Source: Siphonodentalium dalli (lineage: Eukaryota; Mollusca; Scaphopoda; Gadilida; Siphonodentaliidae). From it: a DNA stretch of 64,000 nt. The position numbers and the translations under genes were made by a program. The stretch's first letter is position 1. Every line of letters starts with the position of its first letter. The stretch lies in NCBI GenBank assembly GCA_032622095.1, contig CP136061.1, forward strand, positions 50,479,762-50,543,761. The letters are read 5' to 3'. The notes under the pieces are model-generated. The model made no database searches. It saw nothing but the letters and a program-made list of their open reading frames with translations, and was not told the origin of the DNA. Below, one piece after another: positions 27,301-39,300 of this stretch.

Positions 27301-30300
27301 GGAATTCATTTACATGGAAATGAGCGAGCTCCTTGTAATTAGACAGCATGGCTATGATGTAGTCATGGATACACGTCACAGCCATCTTAGATACATTTCT
27401 GTCTGGGTGACTAGCAGCCTGTAAGAGGAAATCATATATTAAAACATTCTTGTGTGTAGAATATTTTCTTTCCTATTTCAAATCAAAACATTGTTATCGA
27501 TGTCGATAAGAAATCATGCATGAACTGCAGTCAGTAATAGATAGAGGATGTCTGCTCTAGACTAAGTACAAATACAACACATTTGTAGCAGATAGCCACT
27601 GGCTTTATTGGTGACAAGGTGAAAACAGACATTCCAATTCCAACAACGGCCTTCAGAAACATTTCGGGGCAGACAACTTTTCATGTTCATGCCTATAGTA
27701 TGGCTATTAACCTCATACTGTCTCATATGCTAATGCATTATACTGCATGCAGTTGGTAAATATCTTCTCAAACCTAGATTTTCAAACAACTTGATTGAAC
27801 TGACAGCCGTTTACAGAAGGCATTCAGGCATTAAAACAGAAATAAAACCAATGTGTGGAGAAAACAACTCTGAAAGCTTTGAATGCTCTTGCCTGCATAC
27901 ACCAAACATATACAATTGATACATTATATGCAAATATAAACATGATCAATAAGCATCCTATACGATTAGTTCCAATTCATAATAATTTGATTCCAGCAAT
28001 GCACTGAATTCCAAAATTAAGAAAAATCTACATAATAAAATATATACACTTCGGTCGGTTATCAGTCGAACATATTGTAACTGTTACTTATAATATATGA
28101 TGACTACTCATGATAAAATGTTCTGCTTTGTATACACGACCTTGGTACCGGCAAAGACATATACGTGAGTTCCATTTATTTGAAATATCCGCATGTTCTT
28201 TCAATTTAAATTAAAATTTGATACGTGCACCTTGCGAGACCAGACCGGCTAAAGTGACCAGAACAATAGCTCACCCAGTAAGCCCGACCACGGCTTACAC
28301 TCATTAACACTATTCACCTGCCTTTAGCATGTGATCGACAATGAACAATGACTCAGTTGTATTCATACGTTACGCTTCAGACAAAAGTTTTGTATTATAC
28401 TGCGAAACGTCAAAAACAAATACTCTAATGTGTCACAATTCTATACAAAATTTATTAACCGAGTGCACAAGCCTTGAAATAGGGTGTCTGTCATTTGCAG
28501 AATGAGGTCCCCAGAGGGTGAGTTTAGTGATGCTACCCCGCATAGCGGGCTAGCATCACCAAATTCACCCTCTGGGGATCTCATTCTGCTTACACCTCAA
28601 CAGAATGAGGTTCCCAGAGGGTGAATTTGGTGATGCTAGCCCACTATGCGCAGTAGCATCACAAAATTCACCCTCTGTGGACCTCATTCTGCAAATGACA
28701 GACACCCTATTTCAAGGCTTGTGAGTGCACTAAATTTGAATCGAGCCGAACTTTAGCGAGACTTGAATAAAATTTAGTGGACGAGGTTAATAAATTTTGT
28801 ATAGAATTGCGATGAATTTGAGATCCTTTTAACCACAATTTTAAAATTTTATCTCAAAACGGCTGGATTAAAAAAAGTTAAAATTTATTGATTTCCTTAT
28901 CACAACCAAAGAGGAAGTAAAGACACCTTCAAGAAAAATTATAGTTTCATTTTAAATGTGTCTCTTCATGTTGATAGAAATGTTCAACCACAACCCTTAT
29001 CACCCACCCTTATCACCACCCTTTTCACCAATGTTTATCTCAGTCAACACTAAATAACACACCCTTATCAACCATGTTTAAATCACAGTCAACATTAAGT
29101 AACACAACACAAAGTGAATATCATGATTATATTCTAATTAACATAATAATTACATTGATCGATATCATTGTGCTAAGCTCTAACATCACTGCGTGTGCCG
29201 TATAATACACGTGTGTCTTACTAGGGTCGAGTTTAGGGGCTAATTTTGTAATAAAAAGCGATAATTGTTATTAAAATATGAACAGGGACCACCACTTTTC
29301 GGCACCTACTGGAACTTGTACACAGTATCTAGACTAACATATTTTTTTGAAGCCCTTGCACTTAGTAACTGCTGTTTTAGCAGTTACTAAGTGCAAGGGC
29401 TTCAAAAAAATATGTTAGTCTAGATACTGTGTACAAGTTCCAGTAGGTGCCGAAAAGTGGTGGTTCCTGGCTTTGAGGGCTTATTACTTGGTAATTAGAA
29501 TGGACAATGATAATGGTGATGTTTTGACATTTTGAAAACATGTACATCTTACTTAATAGTATGCAAACATACATTATGCTTTTCTTTTCTATTAGAACAC
29601 ACACATACACTATATTAAATTTCTGAATTAAATCCTAAGTTATTCGGCCCTTTCATATGCTCTAAATTATTTTCAAAATTATTAAGACCCAACATGAGGT
29701 TCCAGTCCATTAATTTTCCAACTGTTAGTCATGTTCAAGCCTTGAAATAGTGAGCCTGTCATTTGCAGAATGAGGTCCCCAGAGGGTGAATTTAGTGATG
29801 CTACCCCGCATAGCTGGCTAGCATCACCAAATTCACTCTCTGGGGACCTCATTCTGCTTACACCTCAGCAGAATGAGGTTCCCAGAGGGTGAATTTGGTG
29901 ATGCTAGCCCATTATGTGGGGTAGAATCACTAAATTTACCCTCTGGGGACCTCATTCTGCAAATGACAGACACCCTATTTCAAGGCTTGATTTTAAACCT
30001 CAACTTTGCATGCTTCACTATTGTTATCAGTTGGTCATACACTATCTTAAATGTGAGCTTCTTTTCAAAAATCATTCCGCCGCCATGCCACCGATTATGC
30101 CACAGATTATTTGTTTGACACTGTTATTGTCCTTATGACATACCCCACAATGTACCCAAGAAAATGTATCATTGTGTATGCACTAGCGGTTTAGGACTGA
30201 CCCCCAAATGTCTACATATTGTGTACCATTCTGAATTTGTTTGAATTTTAGGCTAAATCTTAATTATTCAAAAAAATTATTTGGTCATTTTTAAAATTAA

Positions 30301-33300
30301 TTTGGCTTGTGTGTCCATACAGTCTTTGTAAACATACACTCAAATTCATACTGATACTGAGTCTATTGCACTCCCATCAACTTTTCATTTCTGTACGGTT
30401 GCGGGCTTCCCCCAAATTACGTCACACCGCGCTAAATATAAATGTAAAATTAGTCGTGATTGACAGGTGTAAACATGGTCACGTGCCAGTGCCGTCATGG
30501 CAGCTTCAACCCCTGTGAAGCCGATTCTCAGAATCGGAATTAATAGTTGCAGGGTTTGTGACTTTTCGTTCGGCGGTAGTTTTACCGACAATAAAGGTAA
30601 ACAGCATCCAGGTTCCAAAATAAAATGTATTTTAAAGACAGATCTGCTTTAAATTATAAAAAATGTCAATTTATGTGGATTTCTTGGACTTAGAACAAAT
30701 TATTTCTCTCTTCCGGTATAACATGACGTCATGGATACTATTTTTAACAACCTTTAGCCACACCTTCGGAATTTCCACATCAAGAGCATGTGACATGTTA
30801 ATAGTTTATTATTGGCGCACACATTTCTTAGAGTAAGTTTTGATTGGCGGTAAATACAAGGAATCCCGGGTTTGGGAAATGAAAACTGAACGAAAAGTCG
30901 TCAGACCCACTATTTTTTATATGTGGGTATGTAGTTTACTCCAGACTGGTGTCCATACCTCTACTAAATAAAGGGAGACAATCCCCCATGTTCTCATCAT
31001 ATGAAGCAGTGGTCGGGCGCTGTGTACAACTTTCATCAGGACCTCCTGTAGACGGTATAGATGCAGTGAATTTGTTGGTGGCTTGTAAGAATTCACTGAT
31101 AGATCTTCATCAACAGTATACCAGCATAACTTCTTCAGTTGATATTTGCTGGCTTCACACAGCTCATACAGAAAGTTGAGAAGACCTTTAAGGTTGAGCA
31201 TTTTAGCTGCATCCTCAAACAACCTGAAATTAATCATCATGAAACATATATCAGTACATTTTCAAGTGCATTCTCTATTATATGCGAGGATCCCTATGGG
31301 AGACTCATATAAGAGAATGCTCTGGCACATGATATTTAATGCTGCACCATGACAAATCTCATTGAAAGGGATTAAGGAAGTATGAAAGTGCATGTGGTCA
31401 ATCGATTATGAACTATGAAACCTGTATACTGTATGCACCCATCAGTAAGCCCATCCTTGAGGATAAGCCCAGTCTATGTTTTTGCTCATAAAAAAGTCAT
31501 GGGGTGGTTCTCATACATAAGCTCACCCCCATTTAGAAGGTGAGTATACATCGATGACAGGTTAACTCTGAATGAAGATTACAAAAAAAGATGCATTAAT
31601 AGCATTATTCCAGCTAATTTCCAATGCAAACTCATTAATACTACCAGCCCCATTTTGTTTCACAAAATGCTGTATTACAATATATAAGATGATCTTTGTA
31701 TCTTAATTTAAATATTTATCTAACATAATAAAATAAAAAACAAATTATTTTCATTAAATAAAATAATTTACATCATGGTTCATTAAAACACAACATTATT
31801 GCACTATGAATGCAAAATGGGATTTTGCATGTGGGGGTCTTCGAAGGTAAGCAAGCCTTGAAATAGCGTGTCTGCCATTTGCAGAATGAGGTCCCCAGAG
31901 GGTGAATTTAGTGATGCTACCCCGCATAGCGGGCTAGCATCACAAAATTCACCCTCTGGGAACCTCATTATGCTGAAGTGTAAGCAGAATGAGGTACCCA
32001 GAGGGTGAATTTGGTGATGCTAGCCCGCTATGCGGGGTAGCATCACTAAATTCACCCTCTGGGGACCTCATTCTGCAAATGACAACCACACTATTTCAAG
32101 GCTTGAAGGTAAGCCCTCCTCCCCCCCCCCCCCCCCCCCCCGGACTTACTGATGGGTGTATTGTATACAGTAATGCTTATATGAAGTACTCACTGATCAA
32201 CCTCCTGAGAGAGAGTGCATAGAGCTTTAGATGCGTAGTCTGCCATGAGGAGTCCACCACTCATCATGGTGCTACCCAGTCCCGACTCGAGACTGTTCTG
32301 ACTGATTAGCTCACGAATGTTAATCTTTGGTGCAACGGGTGTAATCGGCATGAACTGGGTGCTGTATATCTCACCATCCAATCTGCAACAGAATTAGAGA
32401 GATCATTTGAAGACTGACCTCTCAATCTTTTCTATGGGTGGAATAGTATAAGATGAATCAAATTCATATGTTGAGTGACATACTACAAATGTGCATCATT
32501 CTGTTACAAAAAATCAGAATCCAGTTCAAGCATTATTCCTATATTACCTCAATATTTTGATAAACTTTTAAGCATGTGCGTTCCACCTATGATTCTGAGG
32601 TATAAGACACAAGCTCTAACGGATGTTCCATCAAAAGATTTGAAAACTTATGGCAATAGACCATTCAGTATGCTCAAATGTTTGGAACTCAGTGAAATAA
32701 CATTTTCAAATAGAAAATATATATTCCCTAATAAGATACTTACACACTGAACAACATGGTATATTCATTTTTATTCACAAAGAAGGGATCTATGAGATCC
32801 GTTTAAAATTTATTATTTTGGTACGAAATAGCTTAAGTACGTTTTGAATCGTTATTATATGATGTAGCCCTTTTGGTCATGTGTCCTCTAGCTATATATA
32901 ATAGCATGTTGGCAGAGCTATCTTTCTCTTTCATCTTTGTGCGAACAAGATTACAGGGAAGTGCTATGAGTAACAATGAACCAAACATTATCGTCTTTTA
33001 ACCCGTTCCAAGTTTTTAACTTGTTGTGACTTCGTTTCAATTTGGGAAAAGACACATAATTATTAACTTATTATCAGAGCGACAATTCCAATCATTTAGG
33101 CCAAACAAAAAAAGTATTTTGATTCTCAGGCAATTTTTTTTGAGAATCGATGAGGGAGCGAGGTTTTTTCTAATTTTTGTTATGGGGATAATGCCCATAG
33201 TTAGCATGGGTTATTATACCTTCCCAGGGTAAGAAAATGTAAGGAGAACATTGTTTTGATATAAACTAATGTATTCCACTATAAATAATGACCATAATAA

Positions 33301-36300
33301 GATCGTTCTCAACGTTGTAGATGGACCAGTCTACTAACGTTTTATCACCTGTTGTCACATTGGGAAGAGAATATTTGCGTTTCTAATATTGTTTCGTTTA
33401 AACAAGCATGTTTAATAACAACAAACAGAGATAAATATCCGGTTCGATTACTCAAATAAAAATACGGAAATTGAATACAATCGAAACGAAAAGATATATA
33501 TAGTGATCTTCATAGAAAGTATGGAATGACTTATTCTGCCGTATCTGAATAAGTATTATGTGTCATTGTACCTCAATACATGCCAGCCATAAAAACTTCA
33601 AATATTAAACCAGCATACACATCGCCAATACGCACCATATTTCTTTCCGGTTTGCGTTCACGAAATTGTAAATCTCAGAATTGTTTACCGTTTACCTTTT
33701 CGAATTGATAAAATACCGAAAAATATTTGAACACATTTAACAACAACAAATTTGACTTAATAAACTTGGGGTTTGGGCAGCTTGTGGTGACAATATGCCT
33801 GGTAGTTATCATTGCCTAGTGTCAGTTTTTTTATTACCAACACATAAACCATTGTATGTCTATCATATTTGATGTTTGAAACATAACATAGTTTCCTATT
33901 TTCGTGTTATGATTATCATTTGACAGGTTCGGTCAAATTGAAAATCGTAATATAATGGTTCAAGGCGGGCCTATTTCCAGACGCGGCTATGCCCGAGAAT
34001 CAAATAACTTTTTTTTTTTGGCCTTACACTTGATTTTTATATCATTGTTCTTGTTGCGAATTGTGGGAAAATTTCCCAACTTCCAGTCGCAGCACGTGGT
34101 CTCACAAATCGACTTTTCGTGTGTAGAACTCTCTTCAAGAACACTGTTTATGCGGTCCAATTGCTATGTTATCTCTGTTCACGTGGTTTTAGAATTTAAC
34201 AACATTGGATTTTAAACTTAGTTTATGTTGGAATTATCACTCACAATGTTTCATGTTGACAATGTAGCGAATACGCAGGGAGCAAATTAACTGGCATCGC
34301 ATCGCAATTTGCTACCCACATTTGCAGACATTTGCATAATGAGGTCCCCAAAGGGTGAATTTAATGACGCTATTCTGCAAGGTGGGCTAGCATCACCAAA
34401 TTCACCTTCTGGGGACATCATTCTAATTAGGCCTCAACTGCCATGGGAAACCTAGGAACAGATTGAAGTTCTCCAGTTGAAGTTGGTGATGTGCACCCAT
34501 TGGGTACTTCGATTAACCATTGTATCTTCTGCAAAATAGGGGATATAGAAACTGAACAGAAGGGAAAAAGTAACTAAAAAATGTCAATTTGATACTCTAG
34601 ATACTTCCTAGAAGATGAGGCATAAGCAGAATTAGGTCTCCGGAGGGTGTATTTGGTGATGTTAGCCTGCTGTACGGGGTAGCATCACTAAATAATTCAC
34701 CCTCTGGGGACCTCATTCTGCAAATGTCAGTCACACTAAATTCAGGCTTGGGAACAGCAAGTTTGTTTTAATTTGATAATGAAAACAAATACCAGTGCTA
34801 GCAGTTGTTTACACAAGCCTGTCAGATGACATCTATTATTCCAATCTCAATTAATGACCTGTGTCTCTCTGCAGAGGGTTGGGGGCAGGGTGGGGGTCTG
34901 GGCCATGTGGAGGCGGTAATGGAATGTTTCCGTAATTTCATTAAATTTTCATAACTCTGCGGATGTTATAATGGTGTTACATTTTCAAATTCCACAATCG
35001 ACCCAGTGACCTCATTGAACAATTCTGGACCACAGTCACCCAAGGACCCTTTATACCAAATATGAACCCATTTGGCCCAATGGAACTTGAGAAGAAGTTG
35101 TTTGAAAAATTACTATGGTGTGAAAGAATTATTCGCAACTATTTGACCGGGTGACCTCACTTGAACAAATCTGAATGTGTGTCACCTAGGGAACATCCAC
35201 ACCAATTATGAACCCATTCGGTCTTATGGTTCAAGAGAAGAAGATGATTCTTGACAGACGACCGGACGGACGGACAAGGAGTGATGACTATAGCTCAACC
35301 AGAGACTTCGTCTCAGGTGAGCTAAAAACTTGTTAATTGGTGATAAAGATACTTTCCAGAGAAGATGAGACCAAAGTAGAATGAGGTCCAGAGGGTAAAT
35401 TTAGTGACGCCCCACTTTGCAGGGTAGCGTCACTAAATTCACCCTCTGGGGACCTCATTCTGCAAATGTCCGGGACCATATTTTGAGGCCTGGAAACAAA
35501 CTGTGCAGGGAAGCTTACCCATCAAGATCATCTGGCTGACTGGTATCTTTATATAACCCACAGGGATCCCCATACAGATAATAATAATAATAATAATAAT
35601 AGAGAACATTTATATAGCGCTTTTCCCAAAAGGCCCAAAGCGCTCAGCCACAACACAAGTTCACGCACATATATGCAATATACAAGTGGGTCACGTAATA
35701 ACATATGCAGAACTAAGAGGCATCACTCTCAGGGACGACGTTCCATAGTAGAATTCGAAAAGTTCCGAATTAAGTAATGTTTTAAAAGTGTCCATGGTAT
35801 CGGCTTTCTTTGTGTCGGCCTGTAGCCCATTCCAGACGGACGGAGCATGATATTCAAATGATCGTCTTCCGTAGTTTTCCGAGTCACGTCTAGGAACAGC
35901 CATCCGATTTAGATCTTCTGATCGCAATTCGCGCGGCGGAGAGTACATATTGAGAATAGAGTCAATATAAACCGGCAAAGGCTTTGTGATGTCATTTGAG
36001 AATTTCTTATAACAAAAAGTGGCACATTTATAATCAATTCGAGCTTCAATTGGAAGATAGTGTAGTTTCGCAAGAAGAGGTGTGACGTGGTCAAATTTAT
36101 GTTTTCGTAGAGCAATGCGAGCCGAAATGTTAATTATTCTCTGCAGCTTTGCCAATTGATCTTGTGGCAGACCAGCGAATAGAGCATTGCAATAATCCAG
36201 TCATGAAAATACAAATGAGATCAAAGTCTTCGTGGATTCTACCGACAGATGTGATCACATATGAGAAATACGCCGAAGTTCCAGAAATAAGGACTTGCAC

Positions 36301-39300
36301 AGTGTGTTTATATGGGACTTCATGGACAGTCCTTTGTCTAAAATCACTCCTAAATTTTTGGCGTTATCTGATAATTCGATGTCGGCGCTGCCAATGCGTA
36401 GGGAGGTAACCTTGATAGCTTTTAAACGCTGATCCGTACCACAAAACATTAGTTCAGTTTTGTTCTCGTTGATGTGAAGTTTGTTCACCTCCATCCACTG
36501 TTTGACTTGCATCACCCCTGACTGCAAATGTGCGAGTTTTAAGTCTATATCGCACTGCTTAAAAGAAATGAACATCTGGGTATCATCAGCATACATGTGG
36601 TAGCTGATACCGTTACCAGCTATTATGCTTCCGAGAGGTTGTGTGTATGCCGAATATAAAACGGGTCCCAGAACTGACCCCTGTGGAACACCGTATCGAA
36701 TAGATCGCGATTTCGAACACGCGTCACCAATCACCACAGTTTGCGTCCGACCAGTTAGATAAGAAGTGAACCAGGAGAGGACTGTGCCAGAAACTCCAAA
36801 TGTATCTGACAAGCGTTGGGTGAGAATCTGATGGTCAATCGCATGCAGATGGAAGCATGCACTAAAGAGTGTCGTCTGCTCCAGTCTATATGGGGCTCTC
36901 TATGGGTTAAACTGTGCAGGGAAGCTTACCCATCCAGATCATCTGGCTGACTGGTATCTTTTGATTGTTCTTGCTTCACTTTTGGTATATTAGACTTGTT
37001 CTGACCTGTACTGAAGTAAGTGTGTTCCAACTCCGAGATGTAAGCACAGCACCTAAAATACATTAAATATCGATTGTGAATTATACACTCTTTGGTCATA
37101 ACATCAAAAGAATTTACAAAATGCTCAATTTTGGATGACTTATAGCTCATGTCTCATGGTAATGATCAAGCCTTGAAATAGTGTGTCTGTCATTTGCAGA
37201 ATGAGGTTCACAGAGGGTGAATTTAGTGATGCTATCCTGCATAGTGGGCTAGCATCACCAAATTCACCCTCTGGGAACCTCATTCTGCTGAGGTGTAATT
37301 TGCGGTGTGCATCACTAAATTCACCTCTGGGGACCTCATTCTGCTATGCGGGCTAGCATCACTAAATTCACCTCTGGGGACCTCATTCTGCAAATGACAG
37401 ACACACTATTTCAAGGCTTGATAATGATATAGAGAATATCTAATGAGTCACAATTCTATACAAAATTTATTAACCGGGTAAATTTGAATCGAGCCAAGCT
37501 TTAGCGAGGTTCGATTAAAATTTAGTGGACGAGGTTAATAAACATTGAATAGAATTGCGATGAAATAGAGATCCATTTTATTACATAATCACATTTTAGC
37601 AAGGATAAACAATCTCAAAATGGCTGGGGTTCAACAAAATTAATATTGATTTCCTTATCACAAATAAAGTGAATGTAAAGACACCTTCAAGAAAAAATAT
37701 AGTTCCATTTTAAATGTGCCTTTCATGTTGACAAAATCGTTCTACCACCCTTTATAATGACCAATGTTTATCTCACAGTCAACACTAAATAATATTCAAC
37801 CATGGATATGTCATAATTGACATACTCACCCGTCATAAAGAGTTAATGAATACTGACCTGAAAACATGTTTCCAGCAGTCTGCGGAGTGACTCCCGATTT
37901 CCAGTCCGCTTGATAATACTGAATTGAGACTGAGTACGTGTGCCGCGTGAAGCTTTACCAGCTTTGGTTTGTTCTGCATGACCTGAGATTTCAGAGCAGA
38001 CTTCAGTTCAGGGAATATACTCTTTCTAACTTCCTCACTGACACATGATGTGTTTGCAAGCTCGTTAAACACACTTGCACATTTCCGCTGGAGACCTGTA
38101 ATTAGGACAGAAACTTTTCTGAAGTCTCAGCTAAAATAATTAGCAAAAAGATATTTGATTTGAACAAGTAACTAAACTTTCACACAACCAAGCCTTGAAA
38201 TAGTGTGCCTGTCATTTGCAGAATGAGGTCCGCAGAGGGTGAATTTAGTGATGCTACCCCGCATAGCGGGCTAGCATCACCAAATTCACCCTCTGGGGAC
38301 CTCATTCTGCATACACCTCAGCAGAATGAGGTTCCCAGAGGGTGAATTTAGTTATGCTAGCCCACTATGCGGGGTAGCATCACTAAATTCACCCTCTGGG
38401 GACCTCATTCTGCAAATGACACACACACTATTTCAAGGCTTGCAGACAACCAAGATTCAATCGTGCCCATGCTCACAACAGATCGTGAGTATAAAATGAA
38501 TATCAAGCAGTGTTTGATTTCACCTGCAAAATCGTGGTGTATCCTTGGTTACCTCAATTTGCGACTGAATCGCAGTCATGTGTATGCAAAAATTGTGCAT
38601 GGAAAGATCATAGGGTAACCATGTGGTTAACCATGGCTTACGATATCCTTATATGTGACGACAACGCAATCATGTGAACAGACTATCCACGATTTTGTCG
38701 GTCCTGATTCCTCCACTTACGATTGAATCGTGGTCGTCTGAAAATTCAAAAGTAATGATACACAATGATATTAAAGCTGAAAATCCCACTTTGTGTTCTA
38801 GATATCATTGGAGTTAACTAATCGTTTACTAACCACCGAATAGTGGGAGCAGGAAATTTGTTAATTGTTTCACTAATTAGTTTCCTATCAGCATTCATTG
38901 GTTTATTTGGGCAGTGATGTGACTGCCCAGAGAAATAAAGTTAAATCAATCCTGTGTTGCCTTTAATCAACGAGTAAACACTATCAATGTTGTGATATGG
39001 AAATAGTTGCTGAAAGTGACATAAAATCCCAATAAAACTAACCGACACTGTTATACTAATAGGTATGAGTATGAAAATGAGATAATAGCTTCATTAGCTT
39101 GTAACCAGTGTTCATGTTGGACTTAAATTCTATTGGCCAAATTAAATCCTCATTTACTGGTCTCACAATTAATGAATATATTTGTTTTATTTAACATCTA
39201 ACATTCTATACAATTATGTCCATACATTCAAATACCGTGTCTAGACTTCTTTAATCCCACCATTGTTACTTGACAATATACCTCTACCAACCATCTACCA

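Noticed and set aside
32118-32141. PolyC tract as a regulatory i-motif
   Set aside because: It is the C/G run belonging to the CAGTAAG element end (also at 19760 in the other copy), so transposon structure explains it.
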